From: Rhizobium laguerreae
GTDB taxonomy: Bacteria > Pseudomonadota > Alphaproteobacteria > Rhizobiales > Rhizobiaceae
Reading direction: 5' to 3'
Assembly (NCBI RefSeq): GCF_002008165.1
Contig: NZ_MRDM01000029.1
Location: 310,001-374,000 of the forward strand
DNA length: 64,000 nt
Shown: one piece after another, positions 50,361-57,784 of the stretch
Numbering within the stretch: the first letter of the stretch is position 1
Layout of the letters: every line of letters begins with the position of its first letter
Made by a program: the position numbers and the translations under genes
Notes under the pieces: model-generated
The model's database searches: none
What the model saw: the letters and a program-made list of their open reading frames with translations, nothing else
What the model was told of the DNA's origin: nothing

Positions 50361-51548
50361 ATGCAGCATACGCGCGAAGTTTTCGACTGGGCCGATCCGT
50401 TCCGCCTGGTGGAGCAGCTGACCAGCGAAGAGCGCATGGTGCAGGACACCGCCCACGCCTATGCGCAGGAAAAGCTTGCGCCCCGCGTTCTCGACGCCTT
50501 CCGCAATGAAAAGACCGATCCCGAGATCTTCCGCGAAATGGGCGAACTCGGCCTGCTCGGCCCGACGATCTCGCCGGAATATGGCGGCGCCGGCCTCGGT
50601 TACGTCGCCTACGGCCTGATCGCCCGCGAGGTCGAAAAGGTCGACAGCGGTTACCGCTCGATGATGAGCGTCCAGTCCTCACTGGTGATGGTGCCGATCG
50701 AAACCTTCGGGTCTGAGGCGCAGAAGCTGAAATACCTGCCGAAACTCGCCACCGGCGAATGGATCGGCTGCTTCGGCCTGACCGAACCGGATCACGGCTC
50801 CGACCCCGGCTCGATGGCGACACGCGCCAAAAAGGCCGACGGCGGCTACAGCCTCACCGGCTCGAAGACCTGGATCTCCAACGCGCCGATCGCCGATGTC
50901 TTCGTCGTCTGGGCAAAGACCGAGGACGGCCTTATCCGCGGCTTCATCCTCGAAAAGGGCTGGAAAGGACTTTCGGCGCCTGCTATCCACGGCAAGGTCG
51001 GCCTGCGTGCCTCGATCACCGGCGAGGTGGTGATGGATGGGGTCTTCGTACCTGAGGAAAACCTTCTGCCTGATGTGACCGGCCTCAAGGGACCGTTCAC
51101 CTGCCTCAACTCGGCCCGTTTCGGCATCGCCTGGGGCGCACTCGGTGCTGCCGAGGATTGTTATGCGAGAGCCCGGCAATACACGCTCGAGCGCAAGCAG
51201 TTCGGCCGGCCGCTTGCCGCCAACCAGCTGATCCAGAAGAAGCTCACCGACATGGCGGCGGAGATCTCGCTCGGCCTTCAGGGCTGCCTGCGGCTTGGCC
51301 GCATGAAGGAGGAAGGCCATCCGCCGGTGGAGCTGACCTCGATCCTCAAGCGCAACAGCTGCGGCAAGGCGCTGGAGATCGCGCGCGCGGCCCGCGACAT
51401 GCTCGGCGGCAACGGCATCTCCGACGAATTCGGCATCGCCCGTCATCTCGTCAACCTCGAAGTGGTCAACACCTATGAGGGGACGCACGACATCCACGCG
51501 CTGATCATCGGCCGGGCGATCACCGGCATTGCCGCTTTTGCGAATTAG
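50361..51548 (+). CDS. gcdH: Glutaryl-CoA dehydrogenase (acyl-CoA dehydrogenase family)
   Basis: A 395-residue flavoenzyme converting glutaryl-CoA to crotonyl-CoA and CO2 in lysine/tryptophan degradation. FAD/substrate segments are CFGLTEPDHGSDPGSM near residue 136, KTWISNAPIADVFVVWAK, and GLRASITGEVVMDGVFVPEENLLP near 216. The GCDH-specific catalytic Glu373 is in NTYEGTHDIHALIIGRAITG at the C-terminus. Start chosen by AGGAG upstream. Related lysine-degradation genes are not in view. The neighbouring LysR gene is more likely tied to the Liv operon than to this gene. Confidence 0.93.
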   Translation: MQHTREVFDWADPFRLVEQLTSEERMVQDTAHAYAQEKLAPRVLDAFRNEKTDPEIFREMGELGLLGPTISPEYGGAGLGYVAYGLIAREVEKVDSGYRSMMSVQSSLVMVPIETFGSEAQKLKYLPKLATGEWIGCFGLTEPDHGSDPGSMATRAKKADGGYSLTGSKTWISNAPIADVFVVWAKTEDGLIRGFILEKGWKGLSAPAIHGKVGLRASITGEVVMDGVFVPEENLLPDVTGLKGPFTCLNSARFGIAWGALGAAEDCYARARQYTLERKQFGRPLAANQLIQKKLTDMAAEISLGLQGCLRLGRMKEEGHPPVELTSILKRNSCGKALEIARAARDMLGGNGISDEFGIARHLVNLEVVNTYEGTHDIHALIIGRAITGIAAFAN

Positions 51549-51650
51549 TGCATGCCGCCCAAAAGTGTGCAGCGGTTTTGAGACAACGGCATGCATAAAA
51601 CAAAGACTTAAAGCGCGTCACATGATTCCGATTCGACGCGACGCGCTTTA
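51549..51650. repeat. Composite rhizobial palindromic repeat after gcdH
   Basis: Two inverted repeats in tandem occupy the gap to the next gene. One is TGCATGCCG (51549-51557) / CGGCATGCA (51587-51595). The other is TAAAGCGCGTC (51609-51619) / GACGCGCTTTA (51640-51650). The first loop holds GTGTGCAGCGGTTT (51565-51578), which is the reverse complement of 24085-24098 at rhaD. Such mosaics can serve as terminators. The 92 bp from 51651 to 51742 hold no further gene. Confidence 0.65.
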
Positions 51651-51742
51651 GCACATTGGCGCGAAAGGGCGAATTGCCACGCGCCTGACAATGTGCAACC
51701 TTCCCTAACGACGGCAAGAGCCGGCAAAAAGGGGGATCATGC

Positions 51743-52204
51743 GTGTTTCTGCTTCTTGCATTGCTGATTGGTGTCATTGCCGGGCTTCGCGCCATGACGG
51801 CGCCCGCCGCCGTCGCCTGGGGCGCGGCGCTTGGCTGGTTCGATGTCTCGCAGACGCCGCTTGCCTTCATGGGCTACCAATGGACGCCGTGGATCCTCAC
51901 GCTTCTCGCCGTCGTCGAACTGATCACCGACCAGCTGCCATCGACGCCGTCGCGTAAGGTGCCGGTGCAATTCGGCACCCGCATCGTCACGGGCGCACTG
52001 GCCGGAGCCACGATCGGTGCCGCCAGCAGCCTGCTCTTCGGCGGGCTGATCGCCGGGGTGATCGGCGCCGTCATCGGCACATATGGTGGCGCCGCCGTCC
52101 GCGGCAGGCTTGCCGCCTCCTTCGGCAAGGATCTGCCAGCTGCTCTCATCGAGGATGCCGTCGCCGTCATCGGCGCGGTGCTGATCGTGGGGGCCGTGGC
52201 ATGA
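51743..52204 (+). CDS. DUF4126 membrane protein
   Basis: A 153-residue membrane protein with four or five hydrophobic segments. It opens with LLALLIGVIAGLRAMTAPAAVAWG, the family signature, and continues with a VVELITDQLPSTPSRK loop and a glycine/alanine-rich C-terminal half (ALAGATIGAASSLLFGG, AGVIGAVIGTYGG). The start is GTG, with AGGGGG a few bases upstream. The stop overlaps the next gene by four bases, so it is coupled to the flavoprotein at 52201. The function of the family is not known. Confidence 0.75.
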   Translation: MFLLLALLIGVIAGLRAMTAPAAVAWGAALGWFDVSQTPLAFMGYQWTPWILTLLAVVELITDQLPSTPSRKVPVQFGTRIVTGALAGATIGAASSLLFGGLIAGVIGAVIGTYGGAAVRGRLAASFGKDLPAALIEDAVAVIGAVLIVGAVA

Positions 52205-53562
52205 AAAGCTTCGACGCCATCGTTATCGGCGCCGGCCAGGCCGGCCCGTTTCTTGCCGCCAGGATGGTCGAAAAAGGCATGAAGGTCGCCCTGATCGAGC
52301 GCAAGTTCCTCGGCGGCACCTGCGTCAATGCCGGCTGCATGCCGACGAAGACGCTGGTCGCCAGCGCCCGCGCCGCCCATGTCGCAAGAAACAGTGCTGC
52401 TTACGGCGTCAATATTCCAGGCGAGATCGCCATCGACATGAAGGTGGTCAGGGCGCGCGCCGAAACCGTGACTATGAACGCCCGCAACGGCCTGATCGGC
52501 TGGTTCGCCGGCATGGACGGCATGACCGTGATCTCCGGCCACGCCCGTTTCGAGGACCCGAAGACCGTCAGCGTCAACGGCGAGACGTTGACCGCACCGC
52601 GCATCTTCCTCAATGTCGGCGCGCGCCCCGTCATCCCCGACCTGCCAGGCGTCAATGATATCGATTACCTCACCAGCACCTCGATCATCCATCTCGACAG
52701 GCTGCCCCGGCATCTGGCGGTGATCGGCGGCAGTTATATCGGGCTGGAATTCGCACAGATGTATCGCCGCTTCGGCGCCGAAGTCAGCATCATCGAGCAC
52801 GGCCCGAAGCTCGCATCGCGCGAGGACGAGGATATATCGGACGCCATCGCCGATGTCCTGCGCTCGGAGGGCATCGACATTCATACCGGCGCCAGCGACA
52901 TCGCCTTCGCCAAGAGCAGCGACGGAATAACGGTCGCCACCGATTCAGCGAGGATCGATGCGAGCCATGTGCTGATTGCCACCGGCCGCAAGCCGAACAC
53001 CGACGATCTCGGCCTCGAAGCCGCCGGCGTCATCACCGACAAGCACGGCTATATCACCGTCGACGACAGGCTTGCCACCAATGTCGACGGCATCTGGGCG
53101 CTCGGCGATTGCAACGGCCGGGGCGCCTTCACCCACACCTCCTATAATGATTTCGAGATCGCCGCGGCCAATCTGCTCGACGGCGACGATCGCAAGGTCT
53201 CGAGCCGCATCCTGGCCTATGCGCTTTATATCGACCCGCCACTTGGCCGCGTCGGCATGACGGAGAAGCAGGCGCGCGCCTCGGGATGCAAGATCATGAT
53301 CTCGACCCGGCCGATGAGCCGCGTCGGCCGGGCCAACGAGCGCGGCGAGACCAAGGGTTTCATGAAGGTGATCGCCGACGCCGAGACCAAAAAAATCCTC
53401 GGTGCGGCGATCCTCGGCATCGAGGGCGACGAGGTGATCCACGGCATCATAGACGCGATGAATGCAGGAACGACCTATCCCGCGTTGCAATGGTCGGTGC
53501 CGATCCATCCGACGGTGTCGGAGCTGATCCCGACGCTGCTTGGGGATTTGAAGCCGGTTTAG
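52201..53562 (+). CDS. FAD-dependent pyridine nucleotide-disulfide oxidoreductase, MerA-like
   Basis: A 453-residue flavoprotein of the class I disulfide oxidoreductase family. FAD motif VIGAGQAGPFLAARM near residue 10, redox-active Cys41 and Cys46 in GGTCVNAGCMPTKTL, NAD motif AVIGGSYIGLEFAQMYRRFG near 175 and a C-terminal dimer interface. Databases often label such proteins mercuric reductase. This one has no N-terminal metal-binding domain and no C-terminal Cys pair, and there is no mer gene nearby, so mercury reduction is unlikely. The physiological substrate is unknown. It overlaps the DUF4126 gene by four bases. Confidence 0.85.
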   Translation: MKSFDAIVIGAGQAGPFLAARMVEKGMKVALIERKFLGGTCVNAGCMPTKTLVASARAAHVARNSAAYGVNIPGEIAIDMKVVRARAETVTMNARNGLIGWFAGMDGMTVISGHARFEDPKTVSVNGETLTAPRIFLNVGARPVIPDLPGVNDIDYLTSTSIIHLDRLPRHLAVIGGSYIGLEFAQMYRRFGAEVSIIEHGPKLASREDEDISDAIADVLRSEGIDIHTGASDIAFAKSSDGITVATDSARIDASHVLIATGRKPNTDDLGLEAAGVITDKHGYITVDDRLATNVDGIWALGDCNGRGAFTHTSYNDFEIAAANLLDGDDRKVSSRILAYALYIDPPLGRVGMTEKQARASGCKIMISTRPMSRVGRANERGETKGFMKVIADAETKKILGAAILGIEGDEVIHGIIDAMNAGTTYPALQWSVPIHPTVSELIPTLLGDLKPV

Positions 53563-53592
53563 CTGTAGAAACCCCGGGCCGAGGACAGCCGC

Positions 53593-54162
53593 GTGTCTAT
53601 CGAACTGCTGATCGAGCACTACGGCCTGTTGGCGATATTTCTGGGCGCAGCCTTCGAAGGCGAAACAGCCGCCTTCCTTGGCGGCGTGATTTCCCACCGC
53701 GGGCTGCTGACCTATTGGTCGGCGTCGCTTGCGGCAACGGCAGGATCCTTCGCCGGCGATCAGTTCTGGTTCTTCGCCGGCCGTTATGCCGCTCGATGGG
53801 GTCTCGTCCGCCGGCTAATGGAAACACCGACGCTGGCGCGCGCAACCCGGCTTCTGGAACGATACCCCACAGGCTTCATCCTCGCGTTTCGTTTCCTGAT
53901 CGGTTTGCGGACGATCAGCCCGATCGTCATCGGGACAACGCGAATTGCGACCGGTAAATTCATTATCCTGAATGCCGCGGCCGCGTTGGTATGGGGGCAG
54001 CTGTTCACAGGGCTCGGTTACGTGTTCGGGCATGGCATCGAACAGACATTGGGCCACCTTCCCCTTCACCGCCACCTGCTGATCGCAGTCGGAGCCGCAG
54101 CTGTCGTCGCAGGCGCGGCTCTTGCCTTTCGCAAGATGAAACTGAGCGCCAGGCACTCATAG
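53593..54162 (+). CDS. DedA-family membrane protein
   Basis: A 189-residue inner-membrane protein of the DedA/SNARE-associated (VTT) family. The start IEHYGLLAIFLGAAFEGETAAFLGG carries the conserved acidic residue, and the later RFLIGLRTISPIVIGTTRI region has the two Arg and the Gly-Pro-like turn characteristic of the family. Hydrophobic segments lie near 10-30, 45-60, 120-140 and 160-180. The start is GTG, close to the end of the previous gene (31 bp). DedA proteins are involved in lipid flipping and envelope integrity. The gene converges with the dehydrogenase at 54178. Confidence 0.87.
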   Translation: MSIELLIEHYGLLAIFLGAAFEGETAAFLGGVISHRGLLTYWSASLAATAGSFAGDQFWFFAGRYAARWGLVRRLMETPTLARATRLLERYPTGFILAFRFLIGLRTISPIVIGTTRIATGKFIILNAAAALVWGQLFTGLGYVFGHGIEQTLGHLPLHRHLLIAVGAAAVVAGAALAFRKMKLSARHS

Positions 54163-54177
54163 AAGCGCTGTAGCGCC

Positions 54178-55221
54178 CTATTCCATCACGATCTGCAGCT
54201 TCACGTCGCTTGGCCGGGCCTCGACGGCGCGATCAAACGCCTTGATCGAATCTTCGAATTTGAAGGTCTCTGATATCAGCGGCTTGAGATCCACGCGTCC
54301 CGAGCCGAGCAGCGCGATCGAGCGCTCATACTGGTGCGCGTAGCGGAACACCGTCTCGATGCGGATTTCCTTGGTGGATGCCGTCGAGACGTCGAAGCCG
54401 ATCGGGTTGACCGGTAGGCCGACGACGACGATGACCCCACCCGGGCGCGGCAGCGCCATGATCGTTTCCCAGGCCTTCGGCGAACCGGAGCATTCGAAGA
54501 CGACATCGGCGCCCCAGCCGTCGGTCAGCCGGGAGACCTCTTCGACCAGGTTCTTCTCGCGGATATTGACCGGGATGACGCCCTGATACTGTGCGGCGAT
54601 ATCGAGCTTCGGCTGGGCGAGATCGGCGACGATCGCGCGGGCGCAGCCGCCGGCAAGGGCCGCGATTGCCACCATCGTGCCGATCGGCCCGGCGCCGAGG
54701 ACGACGGCAGTGTCGCCAGGCGTAATCTTCGCCTTGGCGGCCGCCTGCATGCCGACGGCGAAGGGCTCGACCATGGCGCCTTCGGCGAAACTGACATTGT
54801 CGGGCAGCTTGAAGGTATAATTGGCGGGATGCACGACTTCTGGCGTCAGCACGCCGTGGATCGGCGGGGTCGCCCAGAAAGTGACGGCCGGGTCGATATT
54901 GTACATGCCGAGCCGGCTTGCCTTGGAATTCGGATCGGGAATGCCGGGCTCCATGCAGACGCGGTCGCCGACTTTCAGATGCGTGACGCCGGCGCCGACC
55001 TCGACCACCGTGCCTGCCGCCTCATGGCCGAGCACCATCGGCGCGTTGACGACGAAGGGGCCTATTTTGCCGTGGGTGTAATAATGCACGTCCGAACCGC
55101 AGACACCGACCGTGTGGATCCTGATCTTCACCTCGCCGGGGCCGGTTTCGAGCGGCAGATCGATATCGCGGAGCGCAAGCTCATGCTGGCGCTCGAGGAC
55201 AAGCGCACGGACTTTGGTCAT
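54178..55221 (-). CDS. Zinc-type polyol (xylitol/sorbitol) dehydrogenase
   Basis: A 347-residue medium-chain dehydrogenase of the sorbitol/xylitol dehydrogenase branch. Catalytic zinc ligands Cys41, His66 and Glu67 are visible (GVCGSDVHYYTHG, GHEAAG), the Rossmann motif is VVLGAGPIGTMVAIAAL near 175, and FWATPPIHG near 115 is typical of the branch. The structural zinc site is missing: the segment after CMEPG lacks the usual Cys cluster, as in some eukaryotic sorbitol dehydrogenases. The ATG has GGAAGGAAA upstream. It stands alone, divergent from the kdp locus. Rhizobial homologues are annotated as xylitol dehydrogenase. Confidence 0.88.
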   Translation of the reverse strand: MTKVRALVLERQHELALRDIDLPLETGPGEVKIRIHTVGVCGSDVHYYTHGKIGPFVVNAPMVLGHEAAGTVVEVGAGVTHLKVGDRVCMEPGIPDPNSKASRLGMYNIDPAVTFWATPPIHGVLTPEVVHPANYTFKLPDNVSFAEGAMVEPFAVGMQAAAKAKITPGDTAVVLGAGPIGTMVAIAALAGGCARAIVADLAQPKLDIAAQYQGVIPVNIREKNLVEEVSRLTDGWGADVVFECSGSPKAWETIMALPRPGGVIVVVGLPVNPIGFDVSTASTKEIRIETVFRYAHQYERSIALLGSGRVDLKPLISETFKFEDSIKAFDRAVEARPSDVKLQIVME

Positions 55222-55278
55222 CGTCGGTTTCCTTCCCTAGTGGCTTGCCCATGACTCCATCGGGCAGCGTTGAAGCCG

Positions 55279-55308
55279 ACTATAAGGCCCGAAGCCTTGC
55301 CAATTCAA
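55279..55308 (-). promoter_or_regulatory. Promoter of the polyol dehydrogenase gene
   Basis: On the reverse strand TTGAAT (55303-55308) and TATAGT (55279-55284) are separated by 18 bases. This is a fair sigma-70 match about 60 bases before the start codon at 55221. Confidence 0.5.
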
Positions 55309-55432
55309 CCAGATTGAAAAGGCTTTTGCTCAACAAATGATAAAATGCTCACGCAGATTTGCCGGAAGGTACAGCACCGGCAGCGGCCCGCCTGAAACTG
55401 CGCCAGCCTGGTCCGACGACGAGCGGCCCCGT

Positions 55433-55494
55433 AAGGGCATTTATAAGATTTTTATATAGATGGCCCGTCGTCCGTCTCGAACCTTTATGCCCTT
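55433..55494 (+). promoter_or_regulatory. KdpE-box-like tandem repeat upstream of kdp
   Basis: Two TTTATA copies lie 11 bp apart (55440-55445 and 55451-55456), one helical turn, in an AT-rich patch. This is the pattern expected for OmpR/PhoB-type dimers and resembles the known E. coli KdpE site. AAGGGCAT (55433-55440) and ATGCCCTT (55487-55494) form flanking inverted arms. The patch is 162-179 bp before the first kdp micro-ORF. The rest of the 396-bp gap (55222-55617) has no other gene. Confidence 0.6.
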
Positions 55495-55617
55495 CGGCTC
55501 CATATTGATGTCCGAGAGATCGAAAGATCATCTCCACGCCAGAAAGCATGAAAGGCGGCCTCCCAACGCCCTTTGTCTTGTCTGACTCCAAGAAGAACAA
55601 CAGGAGTCACGATCTTG

Positions 55618-55698
55618 ATGGATATCATTCTACTCGCCACGGCGATCATATTCTTCGCGCTGTGCTTTGCCTACGCCCGAGCCTGCGACAGGCTTTGA
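55618..55698 (+). CDS. 26-residue membrane micro-ORF upstream of kdpF
   Basis: A 26-codon ORF (MDIILLATAIIFFALCFAYARACDRL) with a CAGGAG box 10-12 bases before the ATG. It has a single hydrophobic segment at residues 3-20 and a charged RACDRL end. It stops 13 bp before the kdpF start, so it sits at the head of the kdp operon. It resembles KdpF in size and topology but not in sequence. It may be a second small Kdp regulatory subunit. Not recognised otherwise; too short to be reported by usual filters. Confidence 0.55.
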   Translation: MDIILLATAIIFFALCFAYARACDRL

Positions 55699-55711
55699 CA
55701 GGAGAACCACG

Positions 55712-55801
55712 ATGACCCTCGATTATGTCTTGAGCGGTGCCGTGACCGTGTTTCTCACCGCTTACCTCACCTACGCTCTCCTTCGCCCAGAACGCTTTTG
55801 A
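55712..55801 (+). CDS. kdpF: K+-transporting ATPase subunit KdpF
   Basis: A 29-residue single-helix protein (MTLDYVLSGAVTVFLTAYLT then YALLRPERF). The length and the YLTYALLRPERF ending are characteristic of KdpF, the small lipid-like stabilising subunit of the KdpFABC complex. AGGAG lies nine bases before the ATG. It precedes kdpA by 69 bp and follows another micro-ORF. It is easy to miss because of its size. Confidence 0.85.
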   Translation: MTLDYVLSGAVTVFLTAYLTYALLRPERF

Positions 55802-55870
55802 AGAGAACTGGCGCTTCTGAGGTCGCCCATGCGCAGCCGAGAAGCAGCCGGGTATTGAAAGTTTACCTCC

Positions 55871-57574
55871 ATGACCCTCAACGGATGGCTTCAGATCCTG
55901 CTTTACTGCGGGATCGTCCTCGTGCTCGTCAAACCGCTCGGCGGTTACATGACGCGTGTCTACAATGGCGAGCGCACATTCCTCTCCCCAGTCCTCGTTC
56001 CGATCGAACGGGGGCTTTACCGTATTGCCGGCACCAGCGAGCGCGAGGAGCAGCACTGGACCTCCTATGCCTTCGCGATGCTGATGTTCAACCTGCTCGG
56101 CGTCCTCGTCCTCTACGCGCTCCTGCGCCTGCAGGACATCCTGCCCTATAATCCGGCCGGCATGGCCGCCGTCCCGCCGGAGCTTTCGTTCAACACCGCC
56201 GTCAGCTTTCCCACAAACACCAACTGGCAGAACTACGGCGGCGAAAGCACCCTGTCCTACCTGACCCAGATGGCCGGTTTGACGGCGCAGAACTTCCTGT
56301 CGGCCGCGACCGGCATGGCGATCGCTGTCGCCTTCATTCGTGCCTTCTCGCGCGCGTCGGGCAAGGCGATCGGCAATTTCTGGGTCGATATGATCCGCGG
56401 CACGTTCTACATCCTGCTGCCGATCTGCATCGTGCTGACCATCGTCTACGTCTATCTCGGCGTGCCGCAGACGCTTGGGCCCTATGTCAATGCGACCACG
56501 CTCGAAGGCGCGCAGCAGACGATTGCCGTCGGCCCCGTCGCCTCGCAGCTTGCAATCAAGATGCTCGGCACCAATGGCGGTGGCTTCTTCAACGCCAATT
56601 CGGCCCATCCATTCGAAAACCCGAATGCGATCTCGAACCTCATCCAGATGGTCTCGATCTTCGCAATCGGTGCGGCTTTGACCAACGTCTTCGGCCGCAT
56701 GGTCGGCAACCAGCGCCAGGGCTGGGCGATCCTTGCCACGATGGGCGTCCTGTTCATCGTAGGCGTCGGCATCACCTATTGGGCGGAGGCTGCCGGCAAC
56801 CCGCTGATGCACGCCTTTGGTCTTGGCGGCGGCAACATGGAGGGCAAGGAAGTCCGCTTCGGCGCGGCCCTATCCTCGCTCTTTGCGGTCATCACCACGG
56901 CCGCCTCCTGCGGCGCTGTCAATGCGATGCACGGCAGCTTCACGGCACTTGGCGGCCTCATCCCGCTGATCAACATGCAGCTCGGCGAAATCATCGTCGG
57001 CGGTGTCGGCGCGGGCTTCTACGGCATCCTGCTGTTCATCATCGTCGCCGTCTTCGTCGCCGGCCTGATGGTCGGCCGCACGCCGGAATATCTCGGCAAG
57101 AAGATCGAGGCGAAGGAAATGAAGATGGCCGTTCTCGCCATCCTCTGCCTGCCGCTCGCCATGCTGGTCTTCACCGCGATCGCCACGGTGCTGCCTTCCG
57201 CCGTCGCCTCGATCGGCACCGCCGGTCCGCACGGCTTCTCTGAAATCCTCTATGCCTATACCTCGGCTGCGGCCAACAACGGCTCGGCTTTCGGTGGCCT
57301 GACCGGCAATACGCCCTGGTACAACGTGACACTCGGCATCGCCATGCTCGCCGGGCGCTTCCTGGTCATCATCCCGGCGCTTGCCATCGCGGGCTCGCTG
57401 ATCGCCAAGAAGACGGTTCCGGCCTCGGCAGGCACCTTCCCGACGGATGGTCCGCTCTTCGTCGGCCTGCTTGTCGGCACGATCCTGATCGTCGGCGGCC
57501 TGACCTTCTTCCCGGCCTTGGCGCTCGGCCCTGTCGTCGAGCACCTGGTCATGATCGCCGGCCAGACCTTCTGA
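55871..57574 (+). CDS. kdpA: K+-transporting ATPase subunit A
   Basis: A 567-residue potassium-channel-like subunit with about ten helices and four pore-loop regions. Signatures include SFNTAVSFPTNTNWQNYGGE near residue 117 and the diagnostic GTNGGGFFNANSAHPFENPN near 233. TAASCGAVNAMHGSFTALGG near 345 is another pore region, and SAAANNGSAFGGL near 465 a further one. KdpA binds and translocates K+ in the Kdp complex. Length matches E. coli KdpA (557). It is followed by a 51-codon ORF before kdpB. Confidence 0.96.
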   Translation: MTLNGWLQILLYCGIVLVLVKPLGGYMTRVYNGERTFLSPVLVPIERGLYRIAGTSEREEQHWTSYAFAMLMFNLLGVLVLYALLRLQDILPYNPAGMAAVPPELSFNTAVSFPTNTNWQNYGGESTLSYLTQMAGLTAQNFLSAATGMAIAVAFIRAFSRASGKAIGNFWVDMIRGTFYILLPICIVLTIVYVYLGVPQTLGPYVNATTLEGAQQTIAVGPVASQLAIKMLGTNGGGFFNANSAHPFENPNAISNLIQMVSIFAIGAALTNVFGRMVGNQRQGWAILATMGVLFIVGVGITYWAEAAGNPLMHAFGLGGGNMEGKEVRFGAALSSLFAVITTAASCGAVNAMHGSFTALGGLIPLINMQLGEIIVGGVGAGFYGILLFIIVAVFVAGLMVGRTPEYLGKKIEAKEMKMAVLAILCLPLAMLVFTAIATVLPSAVASIGTAGPHGFSEILYAYTSAAANNGSAFGGLTGNTPWYNVTLGIAMLAGRFLVIIPALAIAGSLIAKKTVPASAGTFPTDGPLFVGLLVGTILIVGGLTFFPALALGPVVEHLVMIAGQTF

Positions 57575-57584
57575 GGGTGATGCC

Positions 57585-57740
57585 ATGATCCTCCGTCACA
57601 GGCTTCGCAACGCCTTCCACCCTCGTCCCGGTGCGCCGGGACGAGGGAATGGCCCGAGACCCCAAGCCTCCGACATCATCCTGGTGATGATGGCAGGCCT
57701 CCTCGTCATCGCCGCCATCTTCAAAATCCTACAGGGCTGA
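57585..57740 (+). CDS. 51-residue membrane micro-ORF between kdpA and kdpB
   Basis: An ORF of 51 codons starting MILRHRLRNAFHPRP, 10 bp after the kdpA stop, with GAGGG six bases upstream. The N-terminal 28 residues are basic and proline/glycine-rich; residues 30-50 (DIILVMMAGLLVIAAIFKIL) form one hydrophobic helix. A 12-bp perfect inverted repeat (57620-57647) sits inside its coding part, so a palindromic repeat may have been inserted and translated. It lies 44 bp before kdpB. No known family. It could be a real small Kdp partner or an ORF produced by the repeat. Confidence 0.5.
   Translation: MILRHRLRNAFHPRPGAPGRGNGPRPQASDIILVMMAGLLVIAAIFKILQG
57620..57647. repeat. Perfect 12-bp inverted repeat between kdpA and kdpB
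   Basis: CCCTCGTCCCGG-TGCG-CCGGGACGAGGG (57620-57647) folds into a 12-bp stem with a four-base loop, inside the 51-codon ORF. It could act as an mRNA stability or processing element within the operon. Confidence 0.75.
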
Positions 57741-57784
57741 CCGGCTTCCGGTTCGCCATCCTCGTTTCAAAGCTGGAGTCTCTT

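Noticed and set aside
52201..53562. Mercury resistance
   Set aside because: No MerR, MerT, MerP or C-terminal Cys pair; only a general disulfide oxidoreductase fold.
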